Source of the DNA: Oncomelania hupensis
Lineage: Eukaryota > Mollusca > Gastropoda > Littorinimorpha > Pomatiopsidae
DNA: 64,000 nt
Assembly (NCBI GenBank): GCA_036898135.1
Contig: CM072522.1
Location: forward strand, 3,774,421-3,838,420
Direction of reading: 5' to 3'
The position numbers and the translations under genes are program-made. How positions within the stretch are numbered: position 1 is the first letter of the stretch; every line of letters begins with the position of its first letter. Under the pieces are notes generated by a model, which searched no databases, was not told where the DNA came from, and was given only the letters and a program-made list of their open reading frames with translations. Positions 51,543 to 62,792 of this stretch are shown here, piece after piece.

Positions 51543-52699
51543 CAATACAATACAATACAAGATTATTGCTTTAGGTCCAGCGGACTCTTCCGAGCCAAAT
51601 CAGGACCAGAGAGACGTTATCTTAAAATATTATAAAATGATTCAAATCTTAAAAAACAAACCTGTTACTCTTAAATACCCAAACAAACTTTCACATGACA
51701 CCTCTTTAAGAGTCTTCTTTAAAACTGATGTATTAAAAATATAATCTCTTTCTTCAATCAAACCACTTAATTCAGTCCTATCAATAAAATCCAAACTAAA
51801 CAAAACATGTCGATATGATTTATATGCGATAAAACAAACCAACATCATGTAAGAATTGAAACAGATGTTGACCATTACATACTTTAAAAATCTCTTTAAA
51901 AGGTATTGAACCAAAATATGTTTCTCTTTCCTCAATCAGATCAGCACACTCAGACATGAAATGGCGAACGGAAAAAGATTTATCACATGCAAAGCACCAT
52001 GGTGGTTCTTCTCCTTTTAAAAGGAAACTGTGGGTGACATAAGTATGCCCAATATGAAGGCGAGATAACACTGTTTCTTCTTTGCGAGTGGATGCAAAGT
52101 TAGGCAAAGAGGTGGACAAATCGGGAAGAATTTGAAATAATTTGTTGTTGACATGGTTAGACCAGTCAGTCTGCCACAGTCGTTTACAATAAGATCCAGT
52201 CATACAACGTAGGTCAGAGTAAGGCACAAACTGGAAAATCTCTGGAGGGAAATCGAGATGCAGAGCATCTTTAGCCGCCCTGTCTACTGCAATATTGCCG
52301 CGGATGCCTATGTGACCAGGGACCCACATAAAAACTATCTTTTTACCCTCAGAAACAAGTTGTGTATGGAGGTCATGGATCTCTGCCAGAAAAGGGTGTG
52401 ATATCTTTCTCGTGGAAAGAGCCTGAAGTGCTGACAGTGAATCGGACATGATTAAAAACGAGGTTCTTTTGGATTGATAAACTTGTTTCAGAGCTAAATG
52501 AATTGCCTTGAGCTCAGCTGTATAAACAGAACAAAAATCAGGTAAACGCTGTTGCAAAGGCTGGTCTAAGTGTCTCCCGGAGACCGACGCAGCAGCAACT
52601 GAATCTCCTTTCTTTGACCCGTCTGTAAAAAGTTTTTCATATCCTGGGTATAAAGCACACTGTTCTAAATAAAGTTGGTTATATACGGTTTCAGATGTA
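51543..52699 (-). mobile_element. LINE-A copy A4/A6, 3' portion
   Basis: 3' tail, shared stem-loop, and the RNase H and C-terminal part of ORF2. Ends in cggtttcagatgta (52686-52699), which is repeated at 59925-59938, where the same element continues. This copy was therefore split by insertion of the full-length copy A5. Confidence 0.92.
51823..52685 (-). CDS. LINE-A A4/A6 ORF2, RNase H and C-terminal part
   Basis: Open without break over about 285 residues: RNase H with catalytic residues visible as LFTDGSKKGD, VYTAELKAIHLAL, LIMSDSLSALQAL, and WVPGHIGIRGN followed by AVDRAA. Then comes a terminal zinc-binding knuckle (CFACDKSFSVRHFMSEC) and the natural stop after LFYRI. It is in frame with the piece at 59939-62790, so the host copy had an intact ORF2 when it was interrupted. 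Confidence 0.88.
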
Positions 52700-53090
52700 C
52701 AATACAATACAATACAAGGTTATTGCTTTAGGTCCAGCGGACTCTTCCGAGCCAAATCAGGACCAGAGAGACGTTATCTTAAAATATTATAAAATGATTC
52801 AAGTCTTAAAAAACGAGCCTGTTACTCTTAAATACACAAACAAACTTTCACATGACACCTCTTTAAGAGACTTCTTTAAAACTGATGTATTAAAAATATA
52901 TTCTCTTTCTTCAATCAAATCACTAAATTCAGTCCTAATAAAATCCAAACTAAACAAAACATGTCGATACGATTTATATGCGATAAAACAAACCAACATC
53001 ATGTAAAAATTGAAACAGATGTTGACCATTACATACTTTAAAAATCTCTTTGAAAGGTATGGAACCAAAATATGTTTCCCTTTCCTCAAT

Positions 53091-54233
53091 GTTGCTGCCG
53101 CATGCTTTGTGTGTATTATGTACAGTTTGATTTTTATGATGGTCCAAGGGAGACAATTTGATCAAGGGCAGAGTGCGACATTCTTCCGCTAGCATGACCT
53201 AGTCCCTTTTTGTATCGAATTTAATTAACGCTTAATTTTAATAATATGAACTCATCTTCTTTCGGGTCATTATCTTAGTTGATTTTTACATCTCAATAAA
53301 TTCTAGAATTATTGTAAATTAGATTAATCTAAATGAGTGTATTCTTCCGCACTCCCGGAAGGGTACTATTTTTTGGCTCCCAAATCATTGTGCTCATGAA
53401 CACCTTCGAAGTCGGATGACATGTTGTTTTTCTCTCCTGAACTTTACTGTTTTCCAAGATTTATGCAAAGGCCAACGAGGTATGTTTTCTGTTAATGTTT
53501 TAGAAAAATGGGGTATATTAATGTTTATATTTTAAAGGGCTGGTCCTTCATTGATGCAGTCTTTCTTTTAAAAAGGAATTGGCTTGTTCTCTTTGTATTA
53601 TATTAGTAATCTCTTTCCATTGATGCACCTTTGAGCTTGATAGAGGAATATTGCATGCATAGCATCCTGCATTATTGTTATGGCAAATTGTTTATGAAAG
53701 TATACCATTAGAAGGTCTTAAAGGTTAGAATACTTGCAGGAAAGTAGAGTTCATTTTTAAGGAGTGACCAAATTAGTTTAGTTCATTATTGGTAAGTTGT
53801 TATCAGTCACTGAAAGCCAAACATAGTTCATGTAGGAACATTTATTGCTAGTCTTATGGTTTTAAAAAGGTTGTAAGAAATATTGACATATTTTTCATAG
53901 TTATTTCCATGTGATGACCAATTTACAATCAGAAAATCAGAAGCAGCATTTGATTGAAAGATGTTATTGTTGTACTTGTACATATCAATATATGCTGGAT
54001 TTAAAGTGATGTTTTATCTTTTATTACATCACAGGAATATAATTATAGTGATGTTGTGTTTTGTGTTGTAAACTATGTGTTTTTATGTAAACAGTTTTAC
54101 TGCATTGCCTTTTTTTCTGTCTTTTTACATTGCAGTTTTTACGACATTGTTCACGTCAAAATAAACGGTGAGAGATTGAAGTGACGTCCGTGTTAACGTT
54201 GTGCATAATCATTGGATGGAAGCAGTAAAAGTA
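53091..54233. mobile_element. Unclassified 1,143-bp insertion in LINE-A A5
   Basis: LINE-A sequence stops after cctcaat (53090) and resumes at aatcaaatcag (54234), as judged from the uninterrupted copy at about 46370, so aat is duplicated. The insert begins gttgctgccgcatgc and ends aagcagtaaaagta. It contains an AATAAA at about 54162 and no coding block. The preceding bases allow a TG start, but no CA end or inverted terminal repeat is evident. It could be a solo LTR, a DNA element with a 3-bp duplication, or a cDNA-like insertion. Confidence 0.6.
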
Positions 54234-54489
54234 AATCAAATCAGCACACTCAGACATGAAATGTCGAACGGAAAAGGATTGATCACATGCAAAGCACCAT
54301 GGTGGTTCTTCTCCTTTTAAAAGGAAACTGTGGGTGACATAAGTATGCCCAATATGAAGGCGAGATAACACTGTTTCTTCTTTGCGAGTGGATGCAAAGT
54401 TAGGCAAAGAAGTGGACAAATCGGGAAGAATTTGAAATAATTTGTTGTTGACATGGTTAGACCAGTCAGTCTGCCACAGTCGTTTACAA

Positions 54490-57400
54490 TTAGAAACCAG
54501 TCATACAACGTAGGTCAGAGTAGGGCACAAACTGGAAAATCTCTGGAGGGAAATCAAGATGCAGAGCATCTTTAGCCGCCCTGTCTACTGCAATATTGCC
54601 GCGGATGCCTATGTGACCAGGGACCCACATAAAAACTATCTTTTTACCCTCAGAAATAAGTTGTGTATGGAGGTCATGGATCTCTGCCAGAAAAGGGTGT
54701 GATATCTTTCTCGTGGAAAGAGCCTGAAGTGCTGACAATGAATCAGACATGATTAAAAATGAGGTTCTTTTGGATTGATAAACTTGTTTCAGAGCTAAAT
54801 GAATTGCCTTGAGCTCAGCTGTATAAACAGAACAAAAATCAGGTAAACGCTGTTGCAAAGGCTGGTCTAAGTGTCTCCCGGAGACCGACGCAGCAGCAAC
54901 TGAATCTCCTTTCTTTGACCCAACTGTAAAAAGTTGTTCATATCCTGGGTATAAAGCACACTGTTCTAAATAAAGTTGGTTATATACGGTTTCGGATGTA
55001 TTGTTTTTAAGGAAAGCGGACAACTGCCAATTAATGTTTGGGATACATAATTTCCATGGGGGAGCTTCAGTCCTAAGTTCATCGTCGTTGATGGAAGAAA
55101 CATCAATGCCTGCTTTTTCCAGATGAGCTTGCATTCTGATGCCAAACGGAGGAATTGTGTTAGGTTTGGCTTCAAATTTCTGAACAAAATCTGGGTTGAA
55201 AACACAGTCATAAGCAGGGTTCATAGGATCAGTTTTTAATTTTAAATAGTAATTCATTGACAATTTTGTACGTCTCAGCTCCAGCGGGGGTTCGTTAGCT
55301 TCCACGTAAAGGCTTTCACAAGGGGAAGTGCGAAACGCACCCAAAGCAATGCGTAGTGCCTGATGGGCAACTGGATCGAGCATCTTAAGATAAGATTTTC
55401 TAGCAGAACCATAGACAATGCAACCATAGTCTAACTTGGATCTAATTAAAGAACGATATAACAGCAATAAAGTTTTCTTGTCAGCACCCCAGTCTGTACC
55501 ACTGATAACCTTGAGCAAATTGCAGGCCTGTTGACATTTAGTTTTCAAAATTTTCAGATGAGGAATGAAAGATAGCTTTTGATCAAAAATAACACCCAAA
55601 AATTTGACTTGTTGGACCGCCTTTATTGGAGTTTTATTGAGGAGAATGGTAGGGTCTTGAATAATTCCCCGGTGCTGGGAAAAGTGAATACATTCAGTTT
55701 TTGCTTCAGAAAATTTAAAACCATTTTGTAAAACCCAGTCTTCAACGGCCTTGACACATAACTGTAGCTGACGTTCTGCAGATGCCAAAGTTTTACCTTT
55801 GGCTACCAATGCAAAATCGTCGACAAATAAAGAATTGTCAATTCCCCGTTTAACGGAACGAACAATGTTATTTATTTTAATATTAAACAGCAAGGGAGAC
55901 AAGATGCTACCCTGAGGCACTCCCATCTCCTGTTCTCTCGTATCTGACAAAGATCCCCCAACCTTAACCTGAAAAATTCTGTCTGTTAGAAAATTGGATA
56001 TAAACAGAGGTAAATGTCCCTTCAAACCCATTTCTTGTAAATCTGAAAGAATGCCATATTTCCATGTGGTATCATAGGCTTTTTCCAAATCAAACATGAT
56101 GGCAACGACATGTTCACCCTGGACGAACGCATTACGGATAAAAGTTTCCAGTCGCACCAGGTGGTCAACAGTACTTCGACCACTTCGAAAGCCACACTGA
56201 GTGTTGGATAAGATATTATTGGTTTCGAGATACCACAGTAAACGAGAATAAACCATTCTTTCCAGTGTCTTGCATAAGCAAGACGTTAAGGCTATTGGTC
56301 TATAGTTTGTCGGGTTAGTATGGTCTTTGCCAGGTTTAGGGATGGGTACAATAATGGCCTTTCTCCAGGAGGGAGGAAAGGTGCCAGTGATCCAGAGCTG
56401 ATTGAAGATGTCCAGCAGTTGAGACCGTGAGTACCTTGTTAAATGTCTGAGAAATTGATAATGTACATCATCCGGTCCAACTGCTGAATCTGCACTTTTG
56501 TTAATTGCATCATCAAGTTCGACTAATGAAAACGGAATGTTGTAATCTTCAGAATTATCGGAGGTAAAATGTAACTGTTGTTTTTCTTTACGGGTTTTAA
56601 CTGTTTGAAAAGGGACAGAATAATTTTCAGAGGAAGAATTTGCAGCAAAAGAAGAAGCCAAAAGATCAGCTACTAATTTTTTATCTCCGATTACGTCACC
56701 CTGCACAGTAAGGCATGGGCTCACCTGTTTGTTACTTCTATTTTTGAGTTTGCGGACTACTTTCCACACCTTCGACAGTTTCGCTTTTGAATTAAGCGTG
56801 GAGCAGAAACCTCTCCACGATTCCTTTCTCTTTCGTTTGAAGAGCTGTCGGCATTGCGCTCGCAAACGTTGGTGGTTTTGTTTATTTTCAGTGCTTGGGT
56901 GTAAAAACATAGTTCTTAAAGCTTTTTTACGAGCTTGCTGAAGTTTTCTACATTCATCGTCAAACCAGGGTTTTTTAAGTGTGTGAGGGTTTGACGAAGT
57001 TTGCGGAATGGACTCCTTGGCACTGTTAATAACTATGTCAGTATAAAGCTGTACTGGATCTAAGGCATTTGAAAATTCCTGTTTCTTAGCACGTAGCTGG
57101 GCCTCAGACAGGTTAGAAAACAGACTCCAGTTAGCTTGTTTCAGTTTCCACCTGCCATGAGTTTGCTCAAGGTTATCTGAATCATGTTTTAATAAAACCG
57201 GGAAATGGTCGCTGCCATGGAGATCTTCTAAAACTGTCCATTTAAAATCCAAAAGTAAGGAGGGATCACAGATCGATATATCAATGTGGGACAAAGAAGC
57301 AGTTCTAGAACAGGAAAAAGTTGGAGCACCCTCGTTCAAAGTTACTAGGTTTGACGAGTCTAAAATGTCTTCAATTATTTTACCCTGAGAATCGGTACGA

Positions 57401-57834
57401 TCACTACCCCACAGGGGAGAGCGTCCATTAAAATCTCCCAACAACAAAAAAGGGGGAGGTAACTGTTGGACCAAATTCTCAAGTTCACTTTTAGTTACAT
57501 TTATTGATGGTGTCAAATATAGAGAACAAACTGTGAGGGATTTAAAAAGAGATACTCTAGCTGCAACTGCTGGTAAACTTGTATTAAGTAAAATTGGATT
57601 AAATGGGACATTTCTATGAATAAAGAGTGAAACACCTCTAGAGGATAAACAATCTAGAGAGGAATAACCAGTAATATCTATAGGATGTTTTTCTGACAGG
57701 AGAGTTTCCTGAAGGGCCAATACTTCAGGTCGATGCTCTGTCAGCAGACAGCAGAGCTCCTCATAATTTGCCCTTATCCCTCGGATGTTCCATTGTAAAA
57801 TGGACATAAAAATTAAGTAAAAGAATGCTAAAAT
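54490..57834 (-). pseudogene. LINE-A A5 ORF2: endonuclease-RT-RNase H, one frameshift
   Basis: About 1,115 residues open. APE-type endonuclease: LQWNIRGIRANYEELC, VLALQETLL, LLGDFNGRSPLWGS, SHIDISICDP, LHGSDHFPVLL. RT: WRKAIIVPIPKPGK, YRPIALTSCLCKT, TQCGFRSGRST, IMFDLEKAYDTTW, PQGSILSPLLFNIKINN and catalytic FVDD (about 55813-55827). Then thumb and RNase H. Two defects: the first RNase H aspartate is replaced (FTVGSK, codon 54922-54924; FTDGSK in sister copies), and a one-base insertion near 54490 ends the frame before the terminal knuckle. The likely start is the ATG at about 57840-57838 or the next one at about 57805, shortly after the ORF1 stop. Confidence 0.9.
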
Positions 57835-57854
57835 TTTCATCTCCAAGAGCACAA

Positions 57855-59290
57855 TTACGTCTCTTTATCTTTTGGACCCTCGTCCATCTCTTCATGTTCC
57901 ATCAACCCCCCGAAACGGTTCTCCGTTTCGAGAGGCTGATGGGGCTTGGAAGAAAGGGGTCCGGGCCTTTGATTTTTGGCCAAAGCCCCGGAACCCGAAC
58001 TGCCAGCGGACTTCCTCCCCTTCTCCCCAGCACCAGATTTTATATCTTCCCTCTCCCCTTCACCCCTGCCAATCTTTCCCTCTCCTCCTCTGACGCTCTT
58101 CTGCTGAGCGACTAGCATCTTTGCCGCCCCAGCAACTACCCGGTCGCTAAAACCGGTCGTTGCTGGTGCGGTGGCATGAGGCCTAGCCTCCTTTGAAGCA
58201 GGTGTGACGGCTTTTGTCACGGCCGTCGGCGTGTTGTGGGTGACGGGTGGGGACGTGCCCGTCAGCACGTTCTCCAGTGGATTCGGTGGGGCTGGAGAAA
58301 CCCCCTTCTGGGCAAACAACGCGAGCATCTTTTCCAGAGCATCCATCCGTTTGCACAACGTTTCCAAGATCTGCGTTATTTTACTCATGGCGGTGTCCAT
58401 TGAGATGTGGAACCCGCCACAGACGCAAAGGACCTCTCTTTGACAACCGGCCTACTGTTAAGTACTTTTTTCCTTGCATCACCGAAGGAGCAATTCTCAG
58501 TGGCCCGCACCTTTTGGATTTCCAGCTCCAACTGCCACTGAGGACAATCTTTGGAGCTGGAAGAATGATTCCCGGCGCAATTCACGCAGCAAATCGGATG
58601 TCTGCAGTCGTTTTCATGTTTGTCTTTTGCACAATCTCGACATATCTCTTTGCTTTTACAGGTCTTGCTACCGTGACCAAACCTTTGGCAACGGTAGCAT
58701 CGCAACGGTGATGGTACAAACGGCGTCACCTTCACCCTAAGGTACCCCACCTTGAGTGACTCCGGCAATTTGGCCATAGCGAAGGTCACAAAAAGTGTGT
58801 TGGTGGGGATACGTTGGGGTCCCTTGGTGACGAAGACCCGCTGGACTGCTGTGACCCCCTGGCTGGAGAGCTCACCACGGATTTCCAATTCTGACATGTC
58901 GATCAAATCCTGACATCGGATGACTCCCTTGGAGGAATTCAACCGTCCATGCACAGAAACTTTGATTTGTCTATCAACGAAGACAGTCGAATCCCTCTTC
59001 AGCAGACAATCCGATGCCATTTTGGTTGAGCACTCCACCAGGTAGGCCCCAGATCTCAATTTTTTAACGTCCTTGAAACCGGTTGTGCAAACGGACTGGA
59101 ACCCCTTATGGATGGCGAACGGAGACAGCTTGCCTATTGGCATAGCCGGATCCGCCCCCTCTACTACCAAAAAACGAGGCCAGGCCTCCTCCACCCCCGA
59201 TGCACAAGCTTTTTGTCTCGTCTCCATGTCACTGTCCGTATCCGTGTCAGAGTCGTCACCGTGAAGTCGTTTTTTTTTGTTTGAAGCCAT
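57855..59290 (-). pseudogene. LINE-A A5 ORF1: CCHC nucleic-acid-binding protein, frameshifted
   Basis: The ATG at 59290 opens MASNKKKRLHGDDSDTDTDS. A conserved block typical of I/Nimb ORF1 follows (RFLVVEGADPAMPIGKLSPF, FKDVKKLRSGAYLVEC), then three CCHC-type knuckles (CYRCQRFGHGSKTC; CRDCAKDKHENDC; CCVNCAGNHSSSSKDC). Next are DARKKVLNSRP and a low-complexity Lys/Glu/Ser-rich C-terminus. A 25-bp loss near 58400, relative to copy A2, shifts the frame between the SFASVAGSTS motif and MDTAMSK. The protein family binds element RNA. The stop is 14 nt before the first ATG of ORF2. Confidence 0.88.
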
Positions 59291-59924
59291 GTTATTAATT
59301 TATGAATTCATCCCCCCTGCTCCCCACCCACCACGGAGTCCAACAAGGGGATGCGTCCAAGCGGAAAATCCAGCAAGGGAGCGCACCAGGGCTACAGGGG
59401 GGATATACACCCAGACAATCCCGCACTGCCACTACGGTTTTGTTCAAGTTTGACCCATGAGCCGCAGCCTTCTAGCAGAGCTAGGGCAATACACGACCAG
59501 CCGCTTGACTGACGCGGGCCACGCCAGCCTCCCGTCTAGGAGAAGTCCGGGCCAAAGAGGTGTGTTAGTGTGAGGGACCGCAGTCCCTCAGTGACCTCAA
59601 CCTCCAGGATCCCATTCTCCCCCGACACGGGTTGCCCTGCACGGCAAACGCAGGGGGCCAAGAGAAGGCCACAGAGAAAACGAAGAGTAGAAAAAGAAGG
59701 AGTGATGGGGAAAAAGAAGACAGGGAAAGTCCGGTAAGGCAGAAGAAAGGGAGTCAAAACTGCATAGTATATTGGGAGAATTTAAGGGTGAAGAGAATAT
59801 AGGTGAAAGGACCAATAAGACAGAAACAAGACAAAAGAGAAGAAAAAGGAGTAGGCAACTTTGTCACCCAGCCAGAGAGAGGCATGGGGTCCACCCCCGG
59901 CGCGCGGAGCCGAGCCCGTGGGGG
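59291..59924 (-). promoter_or_regulatory. LINE-A 5' untranslated region / internal promoter region
   Basis: Begins at the target duplication with a GC-rich start (CCCCACGGGCTCGGCTCC on the minus strand), followed by a pyrimidine-rich middle. Non-LTR elements carry internal promoters in this position; no specific promoter motif could be confirmed. Confidence 0.6.
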
Positions 59925-59938
59925 CGGTTTCAGATGTA

Positions 59939-62772
59939 TTGTTTTTAAGGAAAGCGGACAACTGCCAATTAATGTTTGGGGTACATAATTTCCATGGGGG
60001 AGCTTCAGTCCGAAGTTCATCGTCGTTGATGGAAGCAACATCAATGCCTGATTTTTCCAGATGAGCTTGCATTCTGATGCCAAACGGAGGAATTGTGTTA
60101 GGTTTGGCTTCAAATTTCTGAACAAAATCTGGGTTGAAAACACAGTCATAAGCAGGGTTCATAGGATCAGTTTTTAATTTTAAATAGTAATTCATTGACA
60201 ATTTTGTACGTCTCAGCTCCAGCGGGGGTTCGTTAGCTTCCACGTAAAGGCTTTCACAAGGGGAAGTGCGAAACGCACCCAAAGCAATGCGTAGTGCCTG
60301 ATGGGCAACTGGATCTAGCATCTTAAGATAAGATTTTCTAGCAGAACCATAAACAATGCAACCATAGTCTAACTTGGATCTAATTAAAGAACGATATAAC
60401 AGCAATAAAGTTTTCTTGTCAGCACCCCAGTCTGTACCACTGATAACCTTGAGCAAATTGCAGGCCTGTTGACATTTAGTTTTCAAAATTTTCAGATGAG
60501 GAATGAAAGATAGCTTTTGATCAAAAATAACACCCAAAAATTTGACTTGTTGGACCGCCTTTATTGCAGTTTTATTGAGGAGAATGGTAGGGTCTTGAAT
60601 AATTCCCCGGTGCTTGGAAAAGTGAATACATTCAGTTTTTGCTTCAGAAAATTTAAAACCATTTTGTAAAACCCAGTCTTCAACGGCCTTGACACATAAC
60701 TGTAGCTGACGTTCTGCAGATGCCAAAGTTTTACCTTTGGCTACTAACGCAAAATCGTCAACAAACAAAGAATTGTCAATTCCCCGTTTAACGGAACGAA
60801 CAATATTATTTATTTTAATATTAAACAGCAAGGGAGACAAGATGCTACCCTGAGGCACTCCCATCTCCTGTTCCCTCATATCTGACAAAGATCCCCCAAC
60901 CTTAACCTGAAAGAGTCTGTCCGTTAGAAAACTGGATATAAACAGAGGTAAATGTCCCTTCAAACCCATTTCTTGTAAATCTGAAAGAATGCCATATTTC
61001 CATGTGGTATCAAAAGCTTTTTCCAAATCAAACATGATGGCAACGACATGTTCACCCTGGACGAACGCGTTACGGATAAAAGTTTCCAGTCGCACCAGGT
61101 GGTCAACAGTACTTCGACCACTTTGAAAGCCACACTGAGTGTTGGATAAAATATTATTTGTTTCTAGATACCACAGTAAACGAGAATAAACCATTCTTTC
61201 TAGCGTCTTGCATAAGCAAGACGTTAAGGCTACTGGTCTATAGTTTGTCGGGTTAGTATGGTCTTTGCCAGGTTTAGGGATGGGGACAATAATGGCCTTT
61301 CTCCAGGAGGGAGGAAAGGTGCCAGTGATCCAGAGCTGATTGAAGATGTCCAGCAGTTGAGACCGTGAGTACCTTGTTAAATGTCTGAGAAATTGATAAT
61401 GTACATCATCCGGTCCAACTGCTGAATCTGCACTTTTGTTAATTGCATCGTCAAGCTCGACTAATGAAAACGGAATGTTGTAATCTTCAGTATTATCGGA
61501 GGTAAAATTTAACTGTTGTTTTTCTTTACGGGTTTTAACTGTTTGAAAAGGGACAGAATAATTTTCAGAGGAAGAATTTGCAGCAAAAGAAGAAGCCAAA
61601 AGATCAGCTACTAATTTTTTATCTCCGATTATGTCACCCTGCACAGTAAGGCATGGGCTCACCTGTTTGTTACTTTTATTTTTAAGTTTGCGGACTACTT
61701 TCCACACCTTCGACAGTTTCGCTTTCGAGTTAAGCGTGGAGCAGAAACCTCTCCACGATTCTCTTCTCTTTCGTTTGAAGAGCTGTCGGCAGTGCGCTCG
61801 CAAACGTTGGTGGTTTTGTTTATTTTCAGTGCTTGGGTGTAAAAACATAGTTCTTAAAGCTTTTTTACGAGCTTGCTGAAGTTTTCGACATTCATCGTCA
61901 AACCAGGGTTTTTTAAGTGTGTGAGGATTTGACGACGTTTGCGGAATGGACTCCTTGGCACTGTTTATAACTATGTCAGTATAAAGCTGTATTGGATCTA
62001 TGGCGTTCGAAAATTCCTGTTTCTTAGCACGCAACTGAACCTCAGACAGGTTAGAAAACATACTCCAGTTAGCTTGTTTCAGTTTCCACCTGCCATGAGT
62101 TTGCTCAAGGTTGTCTGAATCATGTTTTAATAAAACCGGAAAATGGTCACTGCCATGGAGATCTTCTAAAACTGTCCATTTAAAATCCAAAAGTAAAGAG
62201 GGATCACAGATTGATATATCAATGTGGGACAAAGAAGCAGTTCTTGAACAGGAAAAAGTTGGAGCACCTTCGTTCAAAGTTACTAGATTTAACGAGTCTA
62301 AAATGTCTTCAATTATTTTCCCCTGAGAATCGGTACGATCGCTACCCCACAGGGGAGAGCGGCCATTAAAATCTCCCAACAACAAAAAAGGGGTAGGTAA
62401 CTGTTGAATCAAATTCTCGAGGTTATTTTTGTTTACAGTTATGGATGGGGTCAAATATATAGAACAAACTGTGAGGGATTTAAAAAAAGATACTCTAGCT
62501 GCAACTGCGGGTAAACTTGTATTCAGTGAAATTGGGTTAAAGGGGACGTTTCTATCAATAAAGAGTGAAACGCCTCTAGAAGATAGACAATCAATAGACG
62601 AATAACCAGTAATATTTATAATCTGTTTCTCTGACAGGAGAGTTTCCTGAAGGGCCAACACTTCAGGTCGATGCTCTGTCAGCAGACAGCAGAGCTCCTC
62701 ATAATTTGCCCTTATCCCTCGGATGTTCCATTGTAAAATGGACATAAAAATGAAGTAAAAGAATGCTAAAAT
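59939..62772 (-). CDS. LINE-A A4/A6 ORF2, endonuclease and RT part
   Basis: Open over about 945 residues: endonuclease (LQWNIRGIRANYEELC, LLGDFNGRSPLWGS, SHIDISICDP, GSDHFPVLL), RT (IMFDLEKAFDTTWK, PQGSILSPLLFNIKINN, SLFVDDFALVAKG), thumb and linker to FLKNNTSET. The frame then runs into the 5' untranslated region of copy A5 (residues such as APRAGGGPH), giving an artificial end at 59782. Very similar to A5 ORF2 throughout. The ATG after the ORF1 stop is the probable start. Confidence 0.88.
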
Positions 62773-62792
62773 TTTCATCTCCGAGAGCACAA

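Larger units (their letters stand above)
52700..59924 (-). mobile_element. LINE-A copy A5, full length (I/Nimb-like)
   Basis: Flanked by the 14-bp duplication cggtttcagatgta (52686-52699; 59925-59938). Includes a 5' untranslated region of about 630 bp (59291-59924), ORF1, ORF2, a 3' untranslated region with stem-loop and a (TATTG)n tail. Length is 7,225 bp, or about 6,080 bp without a foreign 1,143-bp insertion at 53091-54233. Best reference for the family in this window. Confidence 0.93.
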
